Shown: one piece after another, positions 11,241 through 21,878 of the stretch
Position numbering within the stretch: position 1 is the first letter of the stretch
Layout: each line of letters starts with the position of its first letter
Source of the DNA: Symbiodinium natans
Lineage: Eukaryota; Sar; Dinophyceae; Suessiales; Symbiodiniaceae
Reading direction: 5' to 3'
DNA: 64,000 nucleotides
NCBI GenBank assembly: GCA_905221605.1
Contig: CAJNDS010000331.1
Location: 26,597-90,596 of the forward strand
Notes under the pieces: model-generated
What the model was told of the DNA's origin: nothing
The model's database searches: none
The model's input: the letters and a program-made list of their open reading frames with translations, nothing else
Made by a program: the position numbers and the translations under genes

Positions 11241-11840
11241 CCACACCACAGGCGTGGGGGTAGGAGGGAGGATGGGGGCAGGGATACCACCAAAAACTCA
11301 AGGGCAAGCTGTGAAATGTTGTAGCTCAGGCTAACTAAATTCATTGAATTGTTTGCCATTTCTACCTCAAGACACACACGAAATGGTGGATGCAGGGGGG
11401 ATAACAAACATACGTATATAGTTCATGAATGAATGAGTTTGTTTGCCAGACACACAGCTTCAACCTGGAGGTGCGAAGCCAAGCGAGCGCAGTGGTCGGG
11501 AAGCCCAGAGACGGCCAGCAGAAGCCTGAGAGAGGTAAAGCCAGTTTCTGTCAGGATGGTCAACTTTCAAAACAATGTCTAACAATGTGGTAACCCTCCC
11601 ATGCCGTCATCCATCACTAGCTTTGACGAGCCTGAAGCTGTTACTGGTGTGTCAAGTATCGCTCTGGGTCCTCTGCAGCCTATGCGGCATGTTCAGAGCA
11701 ATCCGGCTTTGTTAAGCCGCTTCCGTTTGTTTTGTTTTTCGCTTTTGATGCTGGAGCCTTTGGCGTGGCCTGAGACTTCCCAAACATGACAACGCAAATG
11801 GCCGGTTGATTCCCTTGGGAGGTTTGAGGCGCGTCGAAAA

Positions 11841-12075
11841 GTGAGATCTTGGAAGGGTCCTGTGTTGCGAGGTGCACCGCCCCTTCCCGAGGGCTGGATG
11901 AACGAGGAGGCCCGGAAAGTACATGGCAAGCACACAGCACTCGCAGCACGCGGCAATTTGCAGATCGATGCGGCTTGCACGCGATTCAAGCTCGACGAGA
12001 CCGTGCGGAACCGCCTCGCCAATGCCATGCGCAACCGTGCAAGCACTTTCAAGGCATCTGTTCAATGCAACATGC
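11841..12075 (+). CDS. Possible exon of an unrecognised protein
   Basis: An open + segment encodes a peptide with biased, non-repetitive composition, including LQIDAACTRFKLDETVRNRL followed by ANAMRNRASTF. The alternating charged/hydrophobic pattern looks like a soluble helical domain. No start or splice sites can be fixed, and neighbouring ORFs on the other strand are also long, so this is tentative. Confidence 0.3.
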
Positions 12076-12599
12076 TGCAGCCGCTCAGAATACGGGAATC
12101 GCCTTGTGCCGCCGAAGTTTTGCTCTCATGTGCTGTTATAAGTCGTAGCGGTCATTTGAGGCCTCTGGCAAGATTTTTTGGGTCAACAAAAAATGGGACG
12201 GTGGCGCCATTGAGCAAATGGCTCTCGAGAGGAAGGTCGACTCGCTCTGCGTCGATTTTTGAGCCGTGGGTCAGCACCTCTTTGCTCTATAGATACTGAT
12301 GGGGGACTACCGGACTACCACCGTGCTTGCCTGTAATCCTGCCCGGACTTGCCCTTGGACTCGCGGATGCTGGCACATGCCCTTAGCAATCGCGGCGGGC
12401 CAGAGCACTCATGAGCGCTCGTTGTACTGTTGGAGTCCATCGTGCTTGCTTTGCTCTGATGGTGCCCACGTGTTTTCCTGACCATGGCCTTAAGCCACTG
12501 AAGCAAGTAACAAGCACAGCTTGGGTCTAGCAGCTGTCCGATCGTTCAACGACAGATGAAAAACCATGTGAAAAGTGTAGCCCACCAACTGGTGACCTG

Positions 12600-13020
12600 C
12601 TTTCCGCGTTATCCTCCGCAGATAATGCGTGCCTTCTGTAGTTGACATTGTGTGCACGTCTCGCAGCGCCCGCGGTTAGGACTGCAACCCTCACGGCACG
12701 AGGAAGGAGGTCTCGCCGTCAAGGTCGATTTGTGATTTGTGGTTGTTCACTTCCACGCCCTGGACTTGTGACGGGGCCGGCACGTGTTTGTTGTAGCTGA
12801 CACCCGTCATCAGTCTCGAGTCGCCGCCTGACGAAGACACTCCTTGAGCTGCATCAAAGCTTTGTCGGCGCAACCCCATGTTCCAAGAACAGCAAAGGCC
12901 CCCGCTGCTTGTCACCTGCACGGTCCAGAGAAGTACCTGCGCTGTCCTGTCTAGCTCCACGTGGCGCGGGTCTCGAAGCAAATGATTGGTTGTGACTGCG
13001 CATTGACCCTTTCTTGAAAG
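12600..13020 (-). other. Minus-strand open segment, unrecognised
   Basis: A 96-codon minus ORF (12691-12981) has ordinary composition, but I recognise no domain. The reading continues into the dispersed repeat copy at 13036. It could be a transposon remnant. Confidence 0.25.
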
Positions 13021-13035
13021 GGAGTTGTGTCATTG

Positions 13036-13245
13036 TATAGTTGCAAACGCTTGCCCGCGCCGCCCCGGCAGCTGGGCCGGCCCGGAACAGGGTGCAGTAT
13101 GTGGAGAGAGATAATGATCTTTGTGGCGCACAGCAGCAGCAGGAGGCAGGAGTGGTCCCCTCTGCAGGAGCCACCGACCCCTCACGGCATTAAGCGATCC
13201 GGCAGGGTGGGGGAGGGAGGGGGGGATTGCGCGAGTGCGGGGGAA
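13036..13245. repeat. Dispersed GC-rich repeat, family X, copy 1
   Basis: Core TTGCAAACGCTTGCCCGCGC continues as CGCCCCGGCAGCTGGGCCGG. It is followed by GGAGCCACCGACC and a G-rich tail. The same order of words is found at 26357 and 63314. Confidence 0.8.
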
Positions 13246-13857
13246 GGATTTGCAGCATCCGGACGGCTCGGTGCATAAAGTACATTGCGTCACAGTTGAT
13301 CAAAAGATGCTTGCATGGAGTTGCTTTTGAAGTGGACACTTTGCGCACCTTCGTTTATTTACGGGGCCACGTGGGAATCTTATTGCCCGTTTGAGGTAGC
13401 GATTTACCCTCGAGGTCGTCCACGCTAATCGTGCGCAAATCAAAGCCAAAGGAACTGAAGAAAATTTGGCGGCTCATATGTTGTGAGTTTTTTTGGTGCA
13501 GCTCGGTTTTCTGCGAATGCACCTCGTCATTGAAACAGGAGGACATGCGGACCTTGAACGATGTGATGCGAGCGGCCAAACATCCCAAAGGCAATGCCAT
13601 TAGCTCATGCTACACTCAACATGAACTCAACCTGAAGCCCCATGGAGAAATGTGGGGGAAGGCGCAGTGCAGCTGAAACTGCGGGAGATCGAGCGCGGGA
13701 CCTTCTCGGTCCGTGACCCTCAGGGGCTCATGAGCGGCTCATGAGCCTCATTCATGATCTCAGCGTTAGCGTGGGAAGCGGAACGAGAGGCACGCAGCTA
13801 CTCGCCCCTGGGGCCGACTCCTGCCGAGAAGCAGGAGTTGTTGGGGGTTGCGGGCAT

Positions 13858-13917
13858 GGTGGTCTCTTGTGGTCTCTTGTGGTCTCTTGTGGTCTGTTGT
13901 GGTCTGTTGTGGTCTGA
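13858..13917. repeat. 10-bp minisatellite (TGGTCTCTTG / TGGTCTGTTG)n
   Basis: Six tandem decamers, with a C-to-G change in the last copies. Confidence 0.9.
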
Positions 13918-14012
13918 GAGCTGGAGTTTGAGATCTTCGCGTTCGCTGTTGCACTGCATTCGCGGCACTGCAAGGTTGTGCAGATCTGTGAATTGCAGTC
14001 TGCAAGCCGGAG

Positions 14013-14080
14013 GACATGGAGCGAGCGGCCAAAGAGAAAGCCGAGAAGGTGGAACTTGCGGAAGAACGGAATCAGACTGT

Positions 14081-14120
<40 letters not shown>

Positions 14121-14375
14121 TCTCTCCATTCTTTCAACGAGCTTCTCTTCATGAGGTTTGATTATATGTTTCCTCTAAAGACTGTTAGGTAGTTTTCTCT
14201 TTCCCTTTACTTTAATCTGTTCCCTTTTTGAGCCCAGGAGAAGGGTGAGAAGGGCGGCGAGAAGGGCGAGAAGGGCGAGCGGAGGGAGAGCCGCGGCCGC
14301 TCCGAGCGGCGGCGCCGGAGCCGCTCGCGATCCCGAAGGCGCCCCAACAAAATTGAAAAACTGCCAAGAAACTGA
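14013..14375 (+). CDS. RS-rich protein, C-terminal exons
   Basis: The last two exons of a probable SR-type splicing or RNA-binding factor. Exon 14013-14057 opens after CGGAG|G and encodes DMERAAKEKAEKVEL, then a GC donor. A (CT)n intron follows. The last exon, 14238-14375, opens after GCCCAG|G and encodes EKGEKGGEKGEKGERRESRG followed by an RSERRRRSRSRSRRRP tract, ending in LPRN and TGA at 14373. Arg-Ser dipeptide tails are the mark of SR proteins and U1-70K-like factors; no RRM is visible nearby. An upstream open segment (about 13745-13840, containing EARSYSPLGPTPAEKQ) may be an earlier exon. Function is inferred from the tail only. The phases of the two exons agree (both phase 0). Confidence 0.55.
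14078..14120 (+). repeat. (CT)n in the intron of the RS gene
   Basis: A CT dinucleotide run between the two RS-gene exons, part of the intron. Confidence 0.85.
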
Positions 14376-14691
14376 ATGCCTTGGGCCTTAATTGATCTCT
14401 TTTTTTCTCTTTGTTTTTGTGTTTTTGTGTTTCTTTAGTTTCCCTCTCCATTCTCTCCTTCTCTCTGAGCCGGAGACTCTTCCCTCTCGGACTCCCTCTC
14501 GACTCCTGCTCTGAACGCCTGAACGTCTGAACGTCTGGAGGCGCGAGCGTGACTGAGATGGTCCCCTCTGCGCGAGAGAAAACAAAAAGGAGGAAACTGA
14601 GAGGCACTGAGAGGAACTGAGAGGAGCGAAGAAAGAAGAAAGCGATTGCAGCTGCAGAGAGGGAGCAAAGAGATCGGGGCACGTTTGCGGA

Positions 14692-14722
14692 CTCATGGGT
14701 CACATGGGTCACATGGGTCGGT
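14692..14722. repeat. 9-bp repeat (CATGGGTCA)n
   Basis: Three to four copies of CATGGGTCA or CATGGGTCG. Confidence 0.8.
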
Positions 14723-14799
14723 CAATCTGCAAAGCTGCAAAACGCCTGAACTGCAGCACTTCTTGCTCAGGAGGCCTCTTTCTCACCCAAACTGGCGTA

Positions 14800-15100
14800 A
14801 GAAGCAGGCTTGGGCGGGCACGAGTTGGCATGCCGAGCAAAGCCGCGCCTGGCGCCCGGGTGCGAAGAGGGTGCTTTTACTGCGAAGCAAAGCTCGAAAA
14901 AAGAACAGCTCGCCACGGAGAGAGGCAGAGAGAGGGAAGACAAAGAGAGAGAGATAGAGCATATTGCCCGGGTGGCACCTTCTGAGTCTCCTCTCTCTGA
15001 GGCCCCAAAGAGGGAGCAACCGGCTCTTCGTACGAGACGTGGTCAGCTTCTGGATGATCAGCGCCCTGGCTTTTGAAGAGAGAGAGAGAGGAGGGAGTCG
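14800..15100 (+). other. Possible exons, unrecognised
   Basis: Two segments have protein-like composition: VRRGCFYCEAKLEKR near 14860-14905, and a hydrophobic amphipathic stretch RLFVRDVVSFWMISALAFEE near 15018-15077. The second could be a membrane or helical segment. No splice chain could be closed. Confidence 0.25.
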
Positions 15101-15264
15101 GATGAGAACGAGAGATGAGAGAGAGAGAGAGATGAGAGAGAGAGTGTGAGAGAGCGAAGTCGACACGCAGTGAGCTTTCTCCACCTGCCACCCCACCCCC
15201 GGCCCGCAGCTCACCGACTCGCAATGATTCGCAGATTGTGTGAACTGCAAAACGTGCGTGTAAC

Positions 15265-15395
15265 GTTTGGTGAGCTTTGTGAGCTTTGTGAGCTTTGTGA
15301 GCTTTGAGGTGGGGGCCTCACGGTGCTCTTCATCTGGACTCCAGCTCACCATCGCTTCGTGTGCTTCGTGTGCTTCGTGTGCTTCGTGTTAACGG
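15265..15395. repeat. Two 9-bp minisatellites (TGAGCTTTG)n and (TGCTTCGTG)n
   Basis: Five copies of TGAGCTTTG at 15270-15308 and about four copies of TGCTTCGTG at 15360-15390, separated by about 50 bp. Both periods are multiples of 3. Confidence 0.85.
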
Positions 15396-15399
15396 CGAA

Positions 15400-16610
15400 G
15401 ACTGCGCGTCTGTCTCTCCATGTCTCTCCTCATCGCGTCTCACATTTTCAGCGCAGGATGCTCTTCGGAGGCAACTGTTTCCGACAGCTGAACGAGGCGA
15501 ACTGAACGATGGCCACTGTGGCCATTCCCGAGGTCCTCGTGCGAACATGTGTGAACTTCAGTGTGAACCTGAATTAGACAGAGTCTCAGAGTCTCTCATG
15601 CTGCGCTGACTGGGCTGACTGTGCCATGCCGGCTGCAGTGGAAACCCGCAAGGATCGGGACACCCGTATCACTCTCCCAAGAGCATCGTGACCGCCAAGC
15701 CACCAGAAAAGAGCTGCTCAAGCGATTTGTCTGAACACTCGGCATGCTCAGCAGTGCTGGCGGCGGATTTTCTCAATGAACAAGGTGTGACAAAGGTTCA
15801 CATCGGGAGCATATCAGTGTTTTCTGCAGTATGCAACTGGGTGATGAAGGCAGGCACAAGAATCGCAGAAGCACTGAGAGCACCTGTTTGGGATATGGGC
15901 AAGCTCATGTGAATCACGATGGCGCTGCCCGGCCACGGTCGCCATCGCAGCCGTTTCGGGTGCACCCCACGGCTGACTCTCCAGAGTTCGCAGAGCTTCC
16001 TAATTTGCGCGTGTTTTGTGTTTGCTGTTGGAGAGTTGGCCGAGAGTCGGCTATCGAAGTCGTCTGATGTTTGTGTTGTGACCTTGGGCTAAAGGGACCC
16101 GTGAACTCAAGGAGAAAGTGGATGCAGAGCCTGCAGAGCATGATACATCAAAGACCAAGTCAAACAGCCACTCTGCAAATCGCGCCGAGCAAGTAGGAGT
16201 CGGAGAGCTGAAGATAGCTGCGGCGTGCAAGGTTTGGAAGGGCTTGGTCAAGAATTGAAGCCGCAATTTTGTTCAGCGGGCCAATTGTGTGCATCTCAAT
16301 CCTTGGTATCGTTGACAAAGTGCACTGCGCCGCTGTTTTTCGTCGCGGCTAGCCAAACAGTCAGGTAGGAGCCCGCGTCTCTCCGAAACCAGTATCAACT
16401 GAGACGGCGCAACAAGACAAGCAGGTGGAGCAGCAGACATCGAACGAAAGTTCGAAAAGAGAAAAGATGCCGAGATCCAGAAGAAGGAGTAAGAGCACAA
16501 GAAGGTGCAGTGAGAATTGTCAAGAACTGAAGCAAGCAATCTTCTCGATTGTGTTCCACATGCCCGAACGAACAATCTTAGAAAAGGAAGAAGGCGAAAA
16601 CTGAGCACGA
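15400..16610. other. Unique sequence, no recognised gene
   Basis: Short open frames only. One AG|G-bounded segment near 15457-15510 (DALRRQLFPTAERGEL) could be an exon but stands alone. Confidence 0.35.
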
Positions 16611-16619
16611 TCAGAGAAG

Positions 16620-16682
16620 ATCATTGAAGAGCATAAGCAGAGCAGCGCAGAGCAAAGCAGAGCAAGGCAGAGCAAAGCATGT
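16620..16682. repeat. 10-bp repeat (GCAGAGCAAA)n
   Basis: About six degenerate copies of GCAGAGCAAA or GCAGAGCAAG. Confidence 0.85.
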
Positions 16683-16924
16683 CCAAAGATCTCTTGAAGC
16701 TGGCGCTTGTCTTGGAGGTTAGTGGCTGGCGGCCGTGCTTCCTTGCGAGGCTGGGGCGGGGGACGGGAGTGCCCCCCCCCCCCAAAAAAAAAATCGGAGA
16801 TGTTCGCTCTTAAGTGTTCTCTTGGGTCGATCTTCAAACTGATCACATGAGGAGGAGCTTGTTATCTAGAATGCGTTGCAAAATGTTGCAATGGCACAAT
16901 GCAAAAAAAAGAAGACCAGAGGTT

Positions 16925-17060
16925 CGCCGAGGGCCGCGCTGCCGCCGCAGCCCGCTGTGCCGGCGCCCGCTGTGCCGGCGCCGCCCGGCGCCGGCCCCGG
17001 CGCCTGCCCCGGGCCCCCTGGGCCGCGAAGCGAGCAAAGGCGCGCCCGCGCGACACACAG
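16925..17060 (+). other. GC-rich CCGGCGCC low-complexity segment
   Basis: About 130 bp of very high GC, with CGCTGTGCCGGCGCC duplicated. It is open in several frames (Pro/Ala- or Arg/Ala-rich). It may be a low-complexity exon opening after CCAGAG|G, but equally open alternatives prevent a call. Confidence 0.4.
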
Positions 17061-17629
17061 AGCGGTGTTGCACGGAGACTTGCAATGGCCCAGGGCTTTC
17101 TTATAACTCGAATGAGGATGGTGGAGACTTGACACTACACCCATCCCAGAAGACTTCAAAAAGAAGACGATGTGGCATGCACCTCTGACAGACGGTGACA
17201 ACAATAGATGACCCCGGTCTACAGCTGCAGAGTTGCGGGAACGAGCGGGGCCTTGTTGGCCGTGCCCAACGGGCCGCGCCCAATTGGACGCGCCAGGGCG
17301 CGGGCTGGTGCTGTGGTCTTTCGGTTTGTGGGACTCCAGATCCGCTTTCTTCAACTCAAAGCCACCTCGTCATTTTCGCGCCCTTGAAGCAGTCACGCCG
17401 AGAGCGTCGCTGAACTCTGAACGTAGCCCCACAGTGTGAGGTATGCTGTGGAACACACAGTTCGAATCCTAGAAGGATACTGTATAGAACGCCCCGGGGG
17501 CCCTGAACCATAGGTTCTGTTTCTCTTAAACATCTTGTTCACAGGAGCCATGGTGAAAGCCATGGTGGAAGGGTTAACAAAGGGGGCCCCGTGTAGCCGG
17601 ATCGCGCAGAGCTGAGTGTGATGAGATGA

Positions 17630-17790
17630 AACACGTGCAAGAAGAAGATGCTGATGCTGACCCAGAGAGTCTGAGAGGACTGGGCTTCGGGAGCCTCGGG
17701 AGCCTCGGGAGCCTCGGGGGCCTCGGGGGCCTCGGGGCATCCGGGAAAGCCAACGAGAAGGCGAAGGCGCATGCCGCACACCTTGGGAGC
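17630..17790 (+). other. Gly/Leu/Ser repeat-encoding segment
   Basis: Six copies of a 9-bp unit (CCTCGGGAG or CCTCGGGGG, about 17690-17740) lie inside a segment that could read VQEEDADADPESLRGLGFG, then GSL/GGL repeats, then ASGKANEKAKAH. The frame is acidic before and basic after the repeat, as in a real linker, but no splice frame was established. Confidence 0.3.
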
Positions 17791-18249
17791 ATGGGGAGTC
17801 GCGTGTATGGTACACTGTGGCTCTCTCTCGCTCTCTCTCTCCGAGGCGAGGCCTCAGAGCTGGGCTCAGAGCAGGGCCGCTGCCCTGCCGCGGCAGGAGC
17901 CCCAGAGCGGAGATCCAATGTGCTCTCTGCGAGGCTCTTCGTCCAGGGTTTCTCAGTCAAGCGCGAGACAAGAACGAGCATGGAGACAGAGAGAGAGAGA
18001 GAGAGAGACAAAAAAAAACCTAAAAAGAAGAATGAAAGTGTAGAAAGAAGAGAGAGCAGAGCTTCAACAGCTGCTCTCACACAAGCTTGAAAGGAGAAAA
18101 ATCAAAGTTGCTCTCCTCTCTCCGCCTTGATAAAAATCGCAACTCTTCCAGTTTCATCTTGCCTTAGATCATCCGAGAACCTATTGTACGAGCTGCCACA
18201 GAAAACGGGGGTATTCGAAGGTCCCCTTAACAACCAAAGAACAACAGAG

Positions 18250-18850
18250 GTTTGAGGGCAGCTTTAAACAGCTGGGGTCAGCCGCGTTCTTTTCTGCTGT
18301 GTCTGTTGCTTATGCGGCATATGCGTTCTTGGCCATGGCAAGCGTTCGGAACATGGAGCAGCCGGCGCAGCTCCTCCAGCACGTTTTGCCACCACAACAG
18401 TTCAACACTGCCCCCGAAGTGGCTGTACACGGTTGTACATGGCTGTACAGAACCCCAGAATCCTTTGCCCCATGCCCGAATTTCACATCTGAGCAGTCAT
18501 ACAACACTGGCCCGTACGCTAAAAATCCAGGAAGGGATCAAAACTGCACCTGCAGTTTTTGCAGAAGTTTGTCGTTCTCGCAAACCTGCAAGCCCCACCA
18601 ACATCGGCATACTCGGGCTTCGGCACCTGTCGAAGTGGATCCTTCATCGAGGCCTGACGAAGCTGCTGAGCTTTGACGGCACCGTTGTGAGGGTGGTGTT
18701 CTTGACACGGAATGGACGAAGGCGCCACAGCTCGAGCGTCACATTCAGGGCGACCTTCAGTGGACCGTGGACGGCTGGTGCTTGGCACCGCTCAGCGCGA
18801 CCTGCCAGAGCCGCTGGTGCACGGGCTGCCATTTTATCCCGTTGACTCCT
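18250..18850 (+). other. Open segment, unrecognised
   Basis: A long + ORF covers this segment, with another frame reading VAYAAYAFLAMASVRNMEQP early on. A third frame near 18700-18840 reads HIQGDLQWTVDGWCLAPLS. The frames do not join, and nothing matches a known family. It may be a decayed element. Confidence 0.3.
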
Positions 18851-19790
18851 GCCGAAGCTGGCTCAGTGCGCTAGCCCCGTAGTGTAATTTGAATTTGCTC
18901 GACCAGCTCGCCTGAGAGCACAGGGTTGTGATCCAGTCTTGAAGATTGGTATTGGGTTCGTGGTACCGATTTTTCGATTTTTCTCACGCACTGAACCTCA
19001 CTTAAGCTTTATACTCACCAGTCCGCACACTGATCTTTAGCTCTCCACCAGCAACTTGCAGCCCAGCGCCGTTTTTGAAAGGGCTGGTATGTAGGCTAGG
19101 CCTTTGAAGCGTTGCTGCATCTTGTGACAAGCACGGCTTCCATGGCCCTTCAACATACACATGCCCCCAAGGCATCAACGTCTGCTGGGGCCCTGGACTC
19201 AGATCTGGCATCTGGCAACATCTGGCAACGGACGGGAACATCAGACTCAATACATTGCTCCAGGTGGCGAAGCCGAGCGCCCGTCGAACGGCTCACGACC
19301 GAAGGACCCCGACGACCGCTGCCGCCACAGCCTTACAGCCTTTCTACGGCCTTACGCGAACTAGCCTTGGAAACTGCGATTTCGGTCCATGACACCACTC
19401 CATGACACCTTTGTGGCGCGTTCAGTCGCAGTTGAAGCCCTCTCACCTCCGGAAAGGCATCTTAGCGGCATATGTTTGCCACATCTGAATCCGTGGTTGC
19501 AGGAACAAAAAGGCGCAGAATCAACAACACTAGTTGCGTCGTTGCGAGCTTCAGGCTCGCAGGCATCCAACTTCACACGCTGACGTGGCAGCAGAACTCA
19601 CTTCGAAGAAGTACTCGCTACTTTGACCGTGACCGCGCCATATTGAAAGCCGATGTTCTGATGATGTCAGAAAGCCGAGTCGGTGCAACGTTTGACAGGC
19701 AAACACAGTGGAATCAAAAGGCTCGAACAGCTGCCTTGAGCATGCTTGTCACTATGTCACTATGTAGCTCCCTCAATATTGCACATTTTC
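18850..19790. other. Unique sequence, no recognised gene
   Basis: Nothing identifiable on either strand. A tRNA was looked for near 18855-18990 and rejected. Confidence 0.4.
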
Positions 19791-19912
19791 TTCTCTTTCT
19801 CTTTCGCTTTCTCTTGCTCTTTCTCTTTCTTTCACTCTCTGTCTGTTTCTCTCTCTCATTAGCGACTCATGAGCTCCCTCAATATTTGCCCTTTCTGTCT
19901 TTCTGAGTTTCT

Positions 19913-19913
<1 letters not shown>

Positions 19914-19979
<66 letters not shown>
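19914..19979. repeat. Poly-T homopolymer, about 65 bases
   Basis: An uninterrupted T run preceding a TTTCTGTC array. It could be a retroposon poly-A tail in minus orientation or slippage growth. No retroposon body is recognisable on the left. Confidence 0.95.
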
Positions 19980-20375
19980 CTGTGTTTTTTTTGGTTTTCT
20001 GTCTTTCGGTCTTTCTGTCTTTCTGTCTTTCTGTCTTTCTGTCTTTCTGTCTTTCTGTCTTTCTGTCTTTCTGTCTTTCTGTCTTTCTGTCTTTCTGTCT
20101 TTCTGTCTTTCTGTCTTTCTGTCGTTCTGTCGTTCTGTCGTTCTGTCGTTCTGTCGTTCTTTCTTTTTTCTTTCGGTCCTGATTTCTTTCTTTCTGTCTT
20201 TCTTTCTTTCTCTCTCTTTCTGTCTCTCTCTCTCTCTCTATCGTCTCTCTCTTTCTCTCTCTTCGGTTGTTTTTTTTCTTTCTCTGTCTCTCTATCCTTC
20301 TCAATCTCTCTCTATCTCTCTCTCTCTCTCTCTCGCTCTTTCTCTCTCTCTCTCTCTCTTTCTCTCGCTTTTGGG
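19980..20375. repeat. (TTTCTGTC)n, (GTTCTGTC)n and CT-rich microsatellites
   Basis: About 15 octamers TTTCTGTC, then five TCGTTCTG-type units, then CT dinucleotide runs. The long Ser/Phe/Leu ORFs are artefacts. Confidence 0.95.
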
Positions 20376-20389
20376 GATTCTCTCATTGA

Positions 20390-21450
20390 TGCGATTTTTA
20401 TAGAGAGTCGTACGACGGGTTTTCAGAACGTGTCACGAAGACTACGCCAAGCCGTAAACCACATGCCGAATAGACGCCACAGAAGATGATTTCCACTTCT
20501 TGCGGTCTAGTTTGCCAAAAAAGATCTGCGACAGCAGCTCACGGTCTGTCACCTTCCTCTATCTGCCTGCAGGGTGTAGGCGGTGTAGGCTTCGGCGCGT
20601 AGCGTGGATCTACAGACCCTATGCATTATCTGAAAGAGGCCTAGCTGATGAGGCTGTCGGAAGTTTAGAGGAAAGACCAAAACCATGCCAGAATGCTGGG
20701 TTTCCACAATTACAGCTCAATTCGCCCCACAGCGGACGCTTTCGTCACGCTGTCGGACGCTTTCGCACGAACGACACTTTCGGACGTTAACACGAAGGCA
20801 CGATGCCACGTACTTCATGAGGCCCCGTTCGTGGATCTGGACGAGGAGCTGGCCATAGCCGTCCTGGAGCAGGCAAGGAAAGGCGCTCTCGCAGCAAGGG
20901 CATTTTGCACCGCTAAAGGAGCTTCGCCAGCAAGAGCGAGACCACGCGGAACAACAGCGCTTGCGAGCCGAGGCGAATATATGTCTTGCCATGGTATTGC
21001 ACGCCACGCTGACGTTGCCTCTTCTGTAAAACTCTTGCGACATTTTGAGAGGATGAGCTGCTCGCTGTGGTGTTGGCGGTCAGCTACACGGAGGCTCGTG
21101 ACCGGACGGGTAGAGAGTCGGAGTCTTCTCGTAAAGATGTATGAGACTTTTGGTTAGAGTGAAGAGATAAGCGAATTGAGTTGAAGAGAGCAAAGTGAAG
21201 GCCGAAGCCGCTGAAGCAGCGCAGAGGGAGGCGCAGAATGGCGCGCATTTTCCTTCCTTGGTGGATGCTCTGAAAGAAAAGAGAAGACAGAAGAGAGGTT
21301 CTTTTTTGCTTTTTTGGTTCAGTTTTTCTGGGAGAAGTAGTCTTCTCATGTTGCGGGGAAGCCAGGTCTCTGTTTTCACATGTTACGGTGGCCTTCGTAG
21401 TGAGACACGATCGGCCCCGGGGTCGTCAGTGCGTCTCACAAAACGCGAGT
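20390..21450. other. Unique sequence, no recognised gene
   Basis: A + ORF near 20690-21157 contains DLDEELAIAVLEQARKGALA, which looks like a helix, but the surrounding frame is not convincing and no domain is recognised. Confidence 0.35.
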
Positions 21451-21461
21451 GCTAGCTACAG

Positions 21462-21690
21462 TACCTCCCCACCTTCCCCACCTTCCCCACCCCCCGTTTG
21501 GGGAATAACACTGTATAGCCGCCAAACGGGGAAGGCGGAACGTAGCCAGCGGAATAGCGGAACGTAACCCAGCTCTCTATGGGGAAAAGAAAAAAGAGGC
21601 CGGAACGTAGCGGAACGTAGGCGGAACGTAACCCAACCCGGCGGAAAAAGCCAATGGACATCTCTGGCTCCACGTAGAGGGACACTAATC
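21462..21690. repeat. Minisatellite with GGAACGTA core
   Basis: CGGAACGTAG or CGGAACGTAACCC recurs about five times (21537-21635), flanked by a CCAAACGGGGAAGG word and its inverse CCCCGTTTGGGG (about 21490-21530). Confidence 0.8.
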
Positions 21691-21697
21691 AAAGAAC

Positions 21698-21747
21698 CGA
21701 CCCTTCACAGCGGCACACGAAGCTTCGTGTCCCGCTGTATAGGGTCG
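21698..21747. repeat. 50-bp near-perfect palindrome
   Basis: The two 25-base halves match at 22 positions. The stem blocks CGACCCT, ACAGCGG and ACACGAAG are mirrored by CTTCGTGT, CCGCTGT and AGGGTCG. The central 16 bases (ACACGAAGCTTCGTGT) are perfectly self-complementary. The half-site word AGTGTCCC(A/G)CTGTAT recurs directly downstream (about 21759-21774) and, inverted and partial, upstream (about 21677-21690). Confidence 0.9.
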
Positions 21748-21878
21748 TCGTTTGCTTAGTGTCCCACTGTATGGAGCCTTCGTACTTAACCTTCTTGCAG
21801 AGCAAGCAGAGTTGGGAAAAGAAACCTACCTTCGACAAGAACGAGACAAAATGAAATCAGTAAAATATTTTATTTCGA

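Noticed and set aside
18855-18990. Possible tRNA (GCTCAGTGCG...GGGTTCG)
   Set aside because: No B box with correct spacing and no pairing acceptor stem.
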